NCBI RefSeq assembly: GCF_000685155.1
Contig: NZ_JMIY01000007.1
Location: 340,270 to 394,707, forward strand
Reading direction: 5' to 3'
DNA from: Candidatus Methanoperedens nitratireducens
GTDB lineage: Archaea; Halobacteriota; Methanosarcinia; Methanosarcinales; Methanoperedenaceae
DNA: 54,438 nt
The position numbers and the translations under genes were made by a program. Positions within the stretch are counted from its first letter, which is position 1. Each line of letters begins with the position of its first letter. Positions 45,153 to 54,111 of this stretch are shown in pieces. The notes under the pieces are model-generated. The model was not told the DNA's origin, did no database searches, and saw only the letters and a program-made list of their open reading frames with translations.

Positions 45153-45362
45153 ATGAACTGGCTTATCTTTGCGCTCATCGGTACGGCCTCATTCGCTGCG
45201 ACAGGCATACTTGATAAATTCATCCTGAACCGCTACATCGAGAATTCGGCAGCATACCTAGTCGCTTTAATCATCATACAGCAGATCTTCGCTATCCTTA
45301 TTCTCATCTTCAAATTCGCCGCTGCTATACTTGTGGTTATAGGAATGTACATTATAACTTGA
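45153..45362 (+). pseudogene. Remnant of an EamA/DMT-family transporter
   Basis: The 69-codon frame begins like a complete EamA transporter (MNWLIFALIGTASFAATGILDKFIL) and then, after IFAILILI, jumps to FKFAAAILVVIGMYIIT, which is the typical last helix of the same family. About 200 central codons are missing without loss of frame. An intact transporter has about 290 residues, so this is probably an internally deleted gene. Confidence 0.6.
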
Positions 45363-45446
45363 TTTTTGTGGTCGGATCTGGGTTGCTTATAATTGGTTTT
45401 TCACATCGCAAGCCTTTTCTATACGGTTTCCATCTAACTACTTATC

Positions 45447-46784
45447 ATGCATCTTGAATTTAACAGGGGTACTATCATTATCCGGGGCAATGCCAGGGTC
45501 CCCAACTCCACATGGGATGAACGCTCAAGAAGCTTCAGGGCTATGGCCCTGTACTACAAAGACATTATTGATTATCTCAGGTCATCCGGCCTTGAATTCA
45601 TAGATAACGTTCTTGATCTTATGCCGTGCCCTGAGCTTAAAAGCGGAATGGTACTGAGGGATTACCAGGAGCAGGCACTCGATGCCTGGATTGCCAATGA
45701 TAAACGCGGCGTTGTTGTTCTTCCTACAGGAAGCGGCAAGACAATACTTGGAATAAGGGCTATATCCCTGCTGAATACACCGGCGATCGTAGTAGCACCG
45801 ACCATTGATCTTATGAACCAGTGGCGCACAAGGCTAAAAGAAGAGTTTAAAATAGATATCGGAATCCTTGGTGGAGGTGAGCAGGAGATCAGGGCGATAA
45901 CCGTATCCACGTACGACTCTGCGTATATCCATGCTGAGAGGCTGGGGAACAGATTCGGCCTCATAATCTTTGATGAGGTGCACCATCTCCCTGCTGAGGG
46001 CTACAGGCACATAGCCCTGATGTTTGCCTCTCCTTTTCGAATGGGCCTGACAGCCACATACGAGCGCGAGGACGGATTACATACAGAGCTTAACAGGCTT
46101 GTGGGTGGAAAGGTCTTTGAGAAAAAGGTAAAAGAGCTTGCAGGAGAACATCTCTCACCCTACAGGCTTGAGAAGATTTCTGTTGAGCTTATCAGGGAAG
46201 AGAAAGAGGAATATAACCTGAACCATGGGATATTCTCGGAATATCTTAAGAAAAATAACATCATGATCAGGAATCCTTCTGATTTCCAGGAACTTGTGAT
46301 CAGAAGCGGAAGAGACCCTGGCGCAAGAGCCGCCCTGCTTGCAAGAAATACGGCAAGGGATATCGCCCTGAACAGCGCATCGAAAGTAGAGAAGCTTGCT
46401 GAGATCCTGAAAAAGCACGGAGAGGGCAGAGTATTCATTTTCACAGAGCACAATAAGCTGGTTTACAGAATATCCAGGGAGTTCCTGATACCTGCCATTA
46501 CATACAGGACAGCAAGCAAAGAGAGAAATGAGATCCTGGAGCGGTTCAAATCTGGCATTTATAAAGCAGTTGTTACATCAAAAGTCCTGGATGAGGGCAT
46601 AGATGTCCCGGATGCCGATGTGGGCATAATCATAAGCGGGACAGGCAGCGAACGGGCCTTTGTACAGAGGCTTGGGAGGATCCTCAGAAAGAAGAGAGGA
46701 AAGGAGGCTATCCTGTATGAGATCGTATCATCAGAGACAAGCGAGATCGGTACTGCAAGAAGGAGAACAAAATCCATGAGGTAA
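45447..46784 (+). CDS. XPB/Rad25-like DNA repair helicase
   Basis: Archaeal XPB is a superfamily 2 DNA translocase thought to work in nucleotide excision repair. Visible motifs are LRDYQEQAL (Q-motif region), Walker A PTGSGKT (93-99), the box DEVHH, GLTATY and the motif VI region QRLGRILRKKRGK. An N-terminal damage-recognition-type domain (1-65) and an RED-like RSGRD segment are present. The 445-residue length fits archaeal XPB. The bax1 gene starts 2 bp downstream, confirming the XPB-Bax1 unit. Confidence 0.93.
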   Translation: MHLEFNRGTIIIRGNARVPNSTWDERSRSFRAMALYYKDIIDYLRSSGLEFIDNVLDLMPCPELKSGMVLRDYQEQALDAWIANDKRGVVVLPTGSGKTILGIRAISLLNTPAIVVAPTIDLMNQWRTRLKEEFKIDIGILGGGEQEIRAITVSTYDSAYIHAERLGNRFGLIIFDEVHHLPAEGYRHIALMFASPFRMGLTATYEREDGLHTELNRLVGGKVFEKKVKELAGEHLSPYRLEKISVELIREEKEEYNLNHGIFSEYLKKNNIMIRNPSDFQELVIRSGRDPGARAALLARNTARDIALNSASKVEKLAEILKKHGEGRVFIFTEHNKLVYRISREFLIPAITYRTASKERNEILERFKSGIYKAVVTSKVLDEGIDVPDADVGIIISGTGSERAFVQRLGRILRKKRGKEAILYEIVSSETSEIGTARRRTKSMR

Positions 46785-46786
46785 TA

Positions 46787-48271
46787 ATGCTGACAGGCGA
46801 CCTGCTCGTTACAAGAATACATAAGGGAAAGATAGAGCCTGTTTATGCTGCTCTTGATCAGGAGTACATTGAGATTGCAGGCTCGGTTATTGATATATTC
46901 CAGAGGCATGTTGGAGAAACCTATGGGGAACTGCTTGAGGAAATAGGGGACTTTGAAGAGATCAACTACCGCCTGGTGAGAGGACTTGCTGCACTTCTTG
47001 AGAGAAGATGTGTAATTGATACAGATGCAGCCATTGATCCCATCATTGCCAGGAGAGCGGTTTTTGAGGAGTGCAAAGAGATTGTCACAGCCCCGGAAGA
47101 GAGACAGAAAATCCTGTCCAGGACAGCAGATAAACTCTCGATCAGACCGGAGCATTTAGAGAAAGCTCTCTGGGCAGATCAGGAAGAAAATCTACTGATC
47201 AGGGAATTTCAAACAATCACTCCAGAGAACCTGCTCATGCAGTATAACCTATCCCTTACCCAGACGCTCCTGTTTCGGGCCGTGGGAATGGAGATCCAGA
47301 TCGAGGATAACTACCAGCATGTGTTCAGGAAGATAAAGCAGCTCGGGCTCATGTACTCTATTGAGCAGGGTAAAATATACCTTGATGGGCCTATCTCTTT
47401 ATTCAAATTGACTGAGAGGTATGGTACATCCCTTGCAAAACTTCTTCCGGCTATTATAAGATCAAGCAGATGGAGCCTGAGTGCAAGCATATTGAAGAAA
47501 ACCATGCAGGGAAAAAGAATTTTTGATTTTGTTCTGGATCATACCAGGCAGGTATTCAATACTGATATCTTTGAGGAAGCATTTGACAGCGCCATTGAGA
47601 AGGAGTTCTCCCTGCTTAGTTTCAATGACTGGTCTATCAGGCGGGAGCCTGCGGTACTGAAGGCAGGCCAGTACGCCTTTATCCCCGATTTCTCACTTGA
47701 GCGAAACGCAAGCAGGGTATATGTTGAGATCGTCGGCTTCTGGACACCTGAGTATCTTAAAAATAAAACACAGAAGATCAATCAGCTAAAAGAAAGTATT
47801 ATTCTTCTGGTGGACAGGAACCTTGCATGCTCAGGCTCAGAATTCAAAACTGATAACCTGATCTTCTATGATAAAAAGATCCCGTATCTTGAGATAATAA
47901 GAATACTGAGAAAATACGAAGAAGAACAATTGCTGGAAGAATCTACAAAGCTTGAGAATATAGAAATTTCTTTAGACGGCGATGTTATCAACATAGATGA
48001 AGTGGCCAGAAGATACAGCGTGAGTGCAGAGGCTCTGAAGAGAATAATAACTCACAGCAGCAGGGATTATCTACTTTTTGGAGATCAGCTTGTTAATAGT
48101 AAGATCATAAAGGAGATCAGGAGTGAACTGAATAGCGTGAAAAAACATAACGATGCAATCAAAATTTTTGAGAAATACGGGCTGAAAGGACACTGCCAGA
48201 TACTTGAATTCCTTGGTTATAGAGTAAAATGGAGCGGGCTTGATCCGGATAATGCAGAGATAGTAGCATAA
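46787..48271 (+). CDS. bax1: Bax1 nuclease (DUF790), partner of archaeal XPB
   Basis: Bax1 binds archaeal XPB and cuts DNA 3' of the bubble edge. The 494-residue protein has the DUF790 plan: an N-terminal region that contacts XPB and a central PD-(D/E)XK-type core, FIPDFSLERNASRVYVEIVG followed by FWTPEYLKNK. There Asp, Glu and Lys are placed as in Holliday-junction-resolvase-like nucleases. The C-terminal part has a helix-turn-helix-like IDEVARRYSVSAEALKRII. Its start lies 2 bp after the helicase stop. Confidence 0.92.
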   Translation: MLTGDLLVTRIHKGKIEPVYAALDQEYIEIAGSVIDIFQRHVGETYGELLEEIGDFEEINYRLVRGLAALLERRCVIDTDAAIDPIIARRAVFEECKEIVTAPEERQKILSRTADKLSIRPEHLEKALWADQEENLLIREFQTITPENLLMQYNLSLTQTLLFRAVGMEIQIEDNYQHVFRKIKQLGLMYSIEQGKIYLDGPISLFKLTERYGTSLAKLLPAIIRSSRWSLSASILKKTMQGKRIFDFVLDHTRQVFNTDIFEEAFDSAIEKEFSLLSFNDWSIRREPAVLKAGQYAFIPDFSLERNASRVYVEIVGFWTPEYLKNKTQKINQLKESIILLVDRNLACSGSEFKTDNLIFYDKKIPYLEIIRILRKYEEEQLLEESTKLENIEISLDGDVINIDEVARRYSVSAEALKRIITHSSRDYLLFGDQLVNSKIIKEIRSELNSVKKHNDAIKIFEKYGLKGHCQILEFLGYRVKWSGLDPDNAEIVA

Positions 48272-48376
48272 ATTCTGGTCCGCAAATGTATATCGTAAGC
48301 TATCTTATTAGCACATGTATCATGTTCGAAACCTTAATTACCCTACCAGATAGAAACCTATACCTGTGAGGGTCAG

Positions 48377-49051
48377 ATGTCCAGTATATTCTACTCAAGA
48401 CTTGCCGCATCAGTTATAGCCGTATTATTCTTCATTCTCTTTGTGCTTTTTCTCCTTGTAGGCCTGGGTCTAATAGGTATTGCCTTCAATAAGCTGGGTT
48501 TTCCTCCAGGGTACGCTATACTTATACTTTTCTTATCTCTGCTTGGTAGCTATGTGAACATACCTATTAAGCAGATAGTATCCCGGACTACCGTAGTCTC
48601 AGGTATAGAGATCGATTCTTACTGGTTCAGGTATGTGGTCCCTCTTGTGAAAGAGCAGCGTACAGTCATAGCTGTCAATCTGGGAGGTGCCGTGATCCCT
48701 GTAATAATATCCGGTCTTCTGATCTTCAGGGCTAACCCGGTCGAAGTACTGCTCGGGGTCTCTGTCATGACGCTTATGATCCATATGATTGCGCGACCCA
48801 TAAAAGGGCTTGGTATCGCTGTCCCTGCGCTTCTCCCCCCTGTAATGTCAGCAGCAGTGGCGCTCATAATCTCACCACAGAATGCTCCCATCATTGCATA
48901 TATCTCAGGTACACTTGGCAGTCTGATCGGCGCTGATCTTCTCAACCTGAAAAAAATTCCGGATCTGGGTGCTCCGGTTGCTTCTATCGGAGGGGCCGGG
49001 ACATTTGATGGGATATTCCTTACCGGGATAATATCAGTACTGCTCGCATAG
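48377..49051 (+). CDS. DUF1614 integral membrane protein
   Basis: The 224-residue protein has about six hydrophobic segments and the DUF1614 motifs: GSYVNIPI (about 56-63), VNLGGAVIPVIIS, and the late GGAGTFDGIFLTGI. The Asn, Pro and Gly residues inside membrane segments suggest a channel or transporter, but the family has no assigned role. It ends 5 bp from the convergent sulfite-reductase-like gene. Confidence 0.8.
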   Translation: MSSIFYSRLAASVIAVLFFILFVLFLLVGLGLIGIAFNKLGFPPGYAILILFLSLLGSYVNIPIKQIVSRTTVVSGIEIDSYWFRYVVPLVKEQRTVIAVNLGGAVIPVIISGLLIFRANPVEVLLGVSVMTLMIHMIARPIKGLGIAVPALLPPVMSAAVALIISPQNAPIIAYISGTLGSLIGADLLNLKKIPDLGAPVASIGGAGTFDGIFLTGIISVLLA

Positions 49052-49056
49052 CCTGA

Positions 49057-49686
49057 TCAGAACACATCAAGCCCGAGTCGTTCAATTACCTGATAGAGAT
49101 GTTCACCGTCTTTTCCATAAGTGTTAAATTTATCCACTATCTCTTTCACCACGCTTACTGCATCCTCTTTCGACACATTTTTCAATTTTTGCCCTATACG
49201 CGGGTTTCTGCCCGCATCGCCTCCTATATAAACATCATACCCATCTTTGGTTCCAACTAATCCTATATCCACGACCTTGCTCCATGCACATGAGTTCTGG
49301 CATCCACTCACTCCGATCTTTACCTGCCTGGGAGCTTTTGTACCTGCATGTGCGGCAATTGCGATTGCATCTGCAAGAGCATCCTGCCTTGCGTACTTAC
49401 ACAGTGCGCCCGTGCATCCCATAGGGTTCCAGACCTCCCTTTTTCCGACAACACCGATCTTCATATCCACCCCAGCAAGTTCGTCTCTAACTGAATCGAT
49501 CTGCTCTTTTTTCACAAGTATAGCCATTCTCTGCATGGATGTGAGTTTTACAAGCCCTGCACCATCATTTGCGATTTTTGCTATTTTTTCAAGCTGCTTT
49601 GATGTAATCAATCCTGCAGGTGTGGCAGGTAATATCGCTACTACTCCATTTGTTTGCTCTGCTATTGCATCAACCATTTCTTTCAC
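49057..49686 (-). CDS. Small sirohaem sulfite/nitrite reductase-like protein
   Basis: This 209-residue protein corresponds to one ferredoxin-like half plus the sirohaem-[4Fe-4S] half of the sulfite reductase family: VAILPATPAGLITSKQLEKI, then LTSMQRMAIL, then cluster ligands Cys91, Cys96, Cys129 and Cys133. The first pair is C-x4-C (GCTGALC), one residue shorter than the usual C-x5-C; the second is the normal C-x3-C (GCQNSC). Methanogens carry such low-molecular-weight homologues, thought to detoxify sulfite or act in assimilation. It lies 2 bp downstream of the rubrerythrin gene and is probably cotranscribed, suggesting a redox-stress role. Confidence 0.82.
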   Translation of the reverse strand: MKEMVDAIAEQTNGVVAILPATPAGLITSKQLEKIAKIANDGAGLVKLTSMQRMAILVKKEQIDSVRDELAGVDMKIGVVGKREVWNPMGCTGALCKYARQDALADAIAIAAHAGTKAPRQVKIGVSGCQNSCAWSKVVDIGLVGTKDGYDVYIGGDAGRNPRIGQKLKNVSKEDAVSVVKEIVDKFNTYGKDGEHLYQVIERLGLDVF

Positions 49687-49688
49687 CT

Positions 49689-50108
49689 CTATTTGAAATA
49701 CCTGTCCAGCATGCCTTTTATGGCTCTTGCATGTCTTGCCTCATCCCGCGCCGAGACATCAAAGAAGTCGTGGGCTTCATCAATTCCTGCTTCTTTTGAC
49801 CTCACAGCCGATTCTCGCTTGTATCTATTCGCGCCCTCCTCACCTTTGAGCATCCTCTGGAGATTCTCTTTTGTGCTGCTTGAAATCCTGCCTGTAAGCT
49901 CAGCATATCCTGCTGCGTGCCATGCTTCTTCTATAGCTATTGTTTTTAGCACTTCTGCTATCTCAGGGTAACCTTCACGCTGAGCCTGTCTTGCCATCGC
50001 AAGATACAGCCCGACTTCACCGGTCTCACCTTTGAAGTTGCTCTCAGCAGCTTCTTCCACAACCGTTCCTTTGACAATCCCGATTTTGTTCTCGCTTATC
50101 AAATCCAT
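49689..50108 (-). CDS. Rubrerythrin-like diiron protein (no rubredoxin domain)
   Basis: The 139-residue ferritin-like protein has the two diiron half-sites: [18 protein letters not shown] with later AIEEAWHA, and [12 protein letters not shown] with ARDEARHA. The rubredoxin-type Cys tail of full rubrerythrins is missing, so electrons must come from another protein. Rubrerythrins reduce H2O2 in anaerobes. It is divergent from an MsvR-like regulator, sharing a 91-bp intergenic region with a palindrome, and is upstream of the sulfite-reductase-like gene in the same direction. Confidence 0.88.
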   Translation of the reverse strand: MDLISENKIGIVKGTVVEEAAESNFKGETGEVGLYLAMARQAQREGYPEIAEVLKTIAIEEAWHAAGYAELTGRISSSTKENLQRMLKGEEGANRYKRESAVRSKEAGIDEAHDFFDVSARDEARHARAIKGMLDRYFK

Positions 50109-50122
50109 ATTCTCATCCTTTA

Positions 50123-50140
50123 GTTAGATCTAAATCTAAC
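50123..50140. promoter_or_regulatory. Palindromic operator between rubrerythrin and its MsvR-like regulator
   Basis: GTTAGAT (50123-50129) and ATCTAAC (50134-50140) are perfect arms around CTAA. It is 15 bp upstream of the rubrerythrin start and about 60 bp upstream of the regulator start, with ATATATAA-type TATA elements between. It is well placed for autoregulation and control of the divergent operon. Confidence 0.6.
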
Positions 50141-50199
50141 TGTTAGGTTCATATATAACCATTTCCATATATAAGATTTACCCTGAGGATTGCAGGAAT

Positions 50200-50967
50200 A
50201 TGAAGTATATACTAAAACCAGATTTTACTATTGCAAAATTATTTTCTGATAAAACAAGACAGAGAATAATAGAACTCCTCTCTGAGAGAGAGATGACTAA
50301 CGCACAATTAGCCAGCCAGATGCAGCTTAGCAAGCCAACATTATCACATCATTTAAAACTTCTGTCAGATAATAAAATCATCAAAGTTTCAAGGATAGAA
50401 CATGAGGTTCACGGCATACCTATGAAATATTACTCACTCAACCCAGAGATGATAACAATCTCTGATGATAGACAGATCAATGAAGATGTTAAAAAAGAGC
50501 TTTTCAAGAGCCTGTTTGGTGGACAGACAAGAGAAGAGCTCGGTGATAAGGTATCCCTTGTTTTTTTGCGTCTGTTGAAATCTTCGATCATTGAGTCCGG
50601 GATCGAGCTTGACAGGCCGATGTATCACGCGGGCTATAACCTGGGAAAGAATGTTTTCTCAAAACAGATTAAAACATCTGAATTTGATTCAGTTATCAAG
50701 GAGATCGCTGATATCTGGAGTGAGCTAAAATTAGGTAAAGTTGAGCAGATCGGGAAGGATAGGATCCGTGTCAGGGATTGCTACCAGTGCCATAAAATGC
50801 CTGATGTCGGAAAACCCTTATGCCCGAGTGATGAGGGAATAATCGCCGGAATACTGGACACCGTTCTTGGGAAATCCCATTACGTAAGAGAGGTAAAATG
50901 CTGGGGTACAGGTTACGATTATTGTGAATTCGAAATTCGGGTGGATTCCCATGCATATGATCGCTAA
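50200..50967 (+). CDS. ArsR-type regulator with V4R domain (MsvR-like redox sensor)
   Basis: The 255-residue protein has an N-terminal winged helix (about 8-82; MTNAQLASQMQLSKPTLSHHLKLL is the recognition region) and a C-terminal V4R domain (about 135-247). Cys194, Cys197, Cys208, Cys234 and Cys242 are placed for redox or metal sensing. This is the plan of MsvR, which in methanogens represses oxidative-stress genes when reduced. The divergent rubrerythrin gene is the natural target. The CYQCH string looks like a haem site but the protein has no signal peptide. Confidence 0.85.
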   Translation: MKYILKPDFTIAKLFSDKTRQRIIELLSEREMTNAQLASQMQLSKPTLSHHLKLLSDNKIIKVSRIEHEVHGIPMKYYSLNPEMITISDDRQINEDVKKELFKSLFGGQTREELGDKVSLVFLRLLKSSIIESGIELDRPMYHAGYNLGKNVFSKQIKTSEFDSVIKEIADIWSELKLGKVEQIGKDRIRVRDCYQCHKMPDVGKPLCPSDEGIIAGILDTVLGKSHYVREVKCWGTGYDYCEFEIRVDSHAYDR

Positions 50968-50993
50968 GTGCATACATGAGTCCCGCCAGACTT

Positions 50994-52145
50994 TCAAATA
51001 GACTTTTGTTCTTTGTAACTCTTATAGTAACCATATGCAGTCAATACGATAGCTCCGAGCCCAAGAACAATAACTATGAAATGAATAAATATTCCGAGAA
51101 TCGGTAAGTTAATCCCGATAAAGACTATCAATAGCCCGATGGCAAAGGATAATATCCTATAGCTTGTCTTTTTTTCCGATGCTTTAAATATATACTGCCC
51201 AACCCAGAGCCCGACAAAAATCCTACTAATATATAAACTAATTATATAGATTACCATCAATATCAGGCCAAGAGGGATACCGATTATAGTTATTAAAAGT
51301 ATTACTGCCAGGATAGGTGTTACTATCAGGAACAGGATCCCCCACAAGAGATTTTTTAACGGGTTAGCAGAGATATTATCAGTGATCCTCTGAGATACCA
51401 CGGGGGCGATAACAAGGAACAATATCCCGACCAATAAGAGCCAGAGATACCCTATTATTCCACCTATTATCCCGAATACATCCCTTCGTTCATCAGGTGG
51501 CTCTCGATGGATTATCTCTCCGGAAACGACATCTTCAGCAATCTCAGCCGGTCTGGGTGCTGTATACTCCAGATTTCCGCCTATTCTTGCACCCGGCAGT
51601 ATCCTCATGTTATCTCCTATATCCATGGTGACATTGCCCATGGCTGTACCCCTCATTTCCATACTCGAGGCCCCTCCGTTGATATCCCTGTTTACAGTTC
51701 CATCAATTACAGCGCTGCCAGCACCAACAGTCAAATCTCTGTTTATACTTGCGTTTCTTCCTAAAATGAAGTTCCCACCAAAGACAAGAGCATTATCCCC
51801 CACATTACCATTGATTGTAATGGTACCGCCAGCAGCCCTGATATCATCTGTGATATTACCATTGACTGAAATTGATCCCCCTGCTGCCGCAAGACTCCCA
51901 TTTATAATCCCGTTTACCCTGATCTCGCCCCCAGCAGCGATGAGATCACCATTAATAATGCCGTCTACGGTTATTGAATTCCCTGTAAAGTAAAGATCAT
52001 CATTTATTATCTCGCCTTCAGCGATTACCAGCCTTTCCTCAGCCCTGAAGTCAGAAGCACCTGCCGCTGATGAAAAGATCAGGAGAAGAGCGAACAAAAT
52101 AATAATAAACCTAACGGAATATTTCACTGACATAACACTCGCCAT
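50994..52145 (-). CDS. Exported bactofilin-like beta-helix protein with membrane domain
   Basis: The 383-residue protein has a signal peptide (about 1-30; start at 52145 or the Met at 52133). About ten short repeats follow, such as ITVDGIINGDLIAAGGEIRV and VNGNITDDIRAAGG, forming a right-handed beta-helix like polymer-forming cytoskeletal proteins (about 40-185). After a proline-rich hinge (PRPAEIAEDV) come four hydrophobic segments (about 222-372). Such fusions may scaffold the cell surface. No enzymatic motif was seen; gene direction differs from its neighbour upstream. Confidence 0.75.
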   Translation of the reverse strand: MASVMSVKYSVRFIIILFALLLIFSSAAGASDFRAEERLVIAEGEIINDDLYFTGNSITVDGIINGDLIAAGGEIRVNGIINGSLAAAGGSISVNGNITDDIRAAGGTITINGNVGDNALVFGGNFILGRNASINRDLTVGAGSAVIDGTVNRDINGGASSMEMRGTAMGNVTMDIGDNMRILPGARIGGNLEYTAPRPAEIAEDVVSGEIIHREPPDERRDVFGIIGGIIGYLWLLLVGILFLVIAPVVSQRITDNISANPLKNLLWGILFLIVTPILAVILLITIIGIPLGLILMVIYIISLYISRIFVGLWVGQYIFKASEKKTSYRILSFAIGLLIVFIGINLPILGIFIHFIVIVLGLGAIVLTAYGYYKSYKEQKSI

Positions 52146-52198
52146 TAAAAAATTGGTGTCTGCTATATTAAACGTTTTGATATATATAAGGGCTCGAT

Positions 52199-52609
52199 CT
52201 ACACTGTAATCCTCTTAAGCCTCATACTGAACTCTTTTCTGTGCCGTTTCTCCTCATCAAGGATATGCTTCAGGACTCCTGCCACTTCAGGATCATCTAT
52301 GATCTCGATCTGCTTTTTGTACCTCTCAATAGCCCCTGTTTCAAGAGCTTTTTGCAGCTCTAACTGGCTTTTCAGGTCATCTCCTCCGAAAACAAGTTCT
52401 CTGTGCTCCATACTCGGCTTTCCTCCTCTTTTGACGATCAGGTCTGCAAGCCAGTTCATATGCCTCATCTCATCAATGGATATGGCCTCTGTAACTCTGC
52501 TTGAATCGCATTCTGACATAACAAAAGCATTTCGAACATATACCATTGTGGCTTCTATCTCATGCACAAAGTCTTCATTCAATAGGCGGATTATTTCTTC
52601 AGGGTTCAA
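52199..52609 (-). CDS. Bacterioferritin-like/ferritin-like diiron protein
   Basis: The 136-residue four-helix protein has NEDFVHEIEATMVYVRNAF with Glu residues of the first half-site, SIDEMRHMNWLADLI with ExxH, TGAIERYKKQI, and ILDEEKRHRKEFSMRL with the second ExxRH. This is the third ferritin-fold protein in the window. The length is short compared with bacterioferritin, and the conserved haem-ligand Met cannot be assigned. A role in iron storage or peroxide removal is likely. Confidence 0.82.
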   Translation of the reverse strand: MNPEEIIRLLNEDFVHEIEATMVYVRNAFVMSECDSSRVTEAISIDEMRHMNWLADLIVKRGGKPSMEHRELVFGGDDLKSQLELQKALETGAIERYKKQIEIIDDPEVAGVLKHILDEEKRHRKEFSMRLKRITV

Positions 52610-52683
52610 ATATTATTCCTCCATCTGATACGAATTAAGTACATGACTATTTATCTTTGATTGAATGCTATAAGAGCCATTCT

Positions 52684-53139
52684 ATGTTAGAACCCCTTGA
52701 AGGCGTATTATCGAGTTATGGCTACCCCGGCCTGTTTACTGTAAGTTTTTTAGCTTCAACAATACTTCCCCTTGGCAGTGAGGGGTTTGTAGTGTTTCTT
52801 ATCTCACGGGGATTTAATCTCAGCGCTGTTGTTCTTGTAGCCTCTATTGGCAACTTCCTTGGCGCCTGCACCAGTTATTATATAGGTTTTAAGGGGCGGG
52901 ATTATATAGAGAAATATCTTCGGATTGAACCTGGACAGATCGAGAGGGCTGAGAGATACTTTTCAAAATACGGCTCTTACGTGCTGCTGTTCACATGGCT
53001 TCCCCTGATAGGGGATGCTCTCACGGTAGTCAGCGGAATCCTGCGCCTCAAGTTCCTTATATTCTCGGTCTTTGTATTCACAGGCAAGTTCTTGAGATAC
53101 CTGGCTGTAGCATACATGACAGGAGCTATTTTATTATAG
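52684..53139 (+). CDS. DedA/YqaA-family membrane protein
   Basis: ATG 52684 (MLEPLEGVLSSYGYPGLF) is preferred to a TTG at 52657. The 151-residue protein has the YqaA-type DedA plan: EGFVVFLISRGF with Gly/Glu in a re-entrant loop, GNFLGACTSYYIGFKGRDYIEK, then TWLPLIGDALTVVSGILRL and two late helices. DedA proteins translocate lipids. It overlaps the convergent DUF166 gene by 14 bp. Confidence 0.82.
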   Translation: MLEPLEGVLSSYGYPGLFTVSFLASTILPLGSEGFVVFLISRGFNLSAVVLVASIGNFLGACTSYYIGFKGRDYIEKYLRIEPGQIERAERYFSKYGSYVLLFTWLPLIGDALTVVSGILRLKFLIFSVFVFTGKFLRYLAVAYMTGAILL

Positions 53140-53872
53140 CATCATGAACCGCTTCTCTTATAATATATCCCGCTTTATGCAGGATTGTATCTTTTAGTTC
53201 TGCATCCCTTTCCATACCCGCAGTGCAGGGATATGCATGGTGCGCTTTTGATATTACCTCGTCCAGTCTATCATCTACAGGAACATTCTTAAGTTTCTGT
53301 GCTACATAATAGGCACATCCGCATGGCTGGCTGCATAAAATCTGTACTGTTATAATATTGTTATCTTTAACCCCGATTTTAAATTCAGGGAAACCTATCT
53401 TGAAATACTCTATAAAATGATCTATTAATGGATCTTCCCCTCTTTTGAGAGAGCAGAATGGTTTCGGGGCAGTAAAAACAATACCAAGCTTTTCGCATTT
53501 CTCCTTGATCTGGTTTTTTAATCCCCCTGACAGCCAGCCAGGCTCTTCAATGGGAGCTATAATCAAACGAGTGCCTGAATCCTTTGCAAGGCCAGGAAGT
53601 TCGCTTATAATATCGGGATGCAGATTTATAGCTAACAATACATCGTTCTCTGGCAGGTCAGGAGGCATGTATTTTGCCGGTTCTTCTATATACACAGGCA
53701 GACTCGAAGGCTGGGTATAGATTCCCGTAATGTTATCTGCAAAATTAAGTGTTTTATCATCCCTGCAAAAGATACACAATTTATCACAGGAGGTGCAGAA
53801 ATTCCTGTAATTTATCAGGTTCCCTATTACGCGTTCTCCAAATTTGCCGTTATATGCCACATATGTTCGCAT
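53126..53872 (-). CDS. DUF166 protein with Cys-rich N terminus
   Basis: ATG 53872 (MRTYVAYNGKFGERVIGNL) fits the family start better than the Met at 53893. The 248-residue protein has a Cys cluster CTSCDKLCIFC (about 26-36), a central IIAPIEEPGWLSGGL, and a C-terminal segment ILCSQPCGCAYYVAQKL with YPCTAGMERD. DUF166 occurs in methanogens and related archaea; older labels as thymidylate synthase are not supported. The eight or more Cys suggest an Fe-S or Zn site. The next 167 bp up to the IS tip contain no gene. Confidence 0.8.
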   Translation of the reverse strand: MRTYVAYNGKFGERVIGNLINYRNFCTSCDKLCIFCRDDKTLNFADNITGIYTQPSSLPVYIEEPAKYMPPDLPENDVLLAINLHPDIISELPGLAKDSGTRLIIAPIEEPGWLSGGLKNQIKEKCEKLGIVFTAPKPFCSLKRGEDPLIDHFIEYFKIGFPEFKIGVKDNNIITVQILCSQPCGCAYYVAQKLKNVPVDDRLDEVISKAHHAYPCTAGMERDAELKDTILHKAGYIIREAVHDAIIK

Positions 53873-54039
53873 TATGAGATTATCCTCTTTCATTCTGTTC
53901 TTTCGTATTCTCTCTCAAAACACTGCGTGAAGATCCTGGTATTAATATGTGGGTGTATCCTGGCTTTGTCATAGCTCTATTATTTATACCATAACTTAAG
54001 AATATTGCCTCTATAACTCAATTCCAACTTTGATATTCT

Positions 54040-54101
54040 TATAGCATGATTCTAAGTTCTCCGTAAATTTTAAGAACCATCAAGCAGATTATTTAATGGG
54101 G
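54040..54101 (+). mobile_element. Terminal end of an IS630-like element (right copy)
   Basis: This inverted copy of bases 1-62 begins at TATAGCATGATT and runs to the purine-rich sequence just before the transposase ATG. The TATA at the boundary suits TA-targeted insertion. Together with the left copy it frames the whole 54-kb window in opposite orientation. Confidence 0.8.
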
Positions 54102-54111
54102 GAGTGTTTAG

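Noticed and set aside
50200-50967. CYQCH in the MsvR-like protein as a haem c site
   Set aside because: The protein is a cytoplasmic DNA-binding regulator without signal peptide; these Cys belong to the V4R redox/metal site.
53126-53872. Thymidylate synthase
   Set aside because: DUF166 proteins have carried this label, but none of the thymidylate synthase catalytic motifs is visible; the Cys pattern is different.
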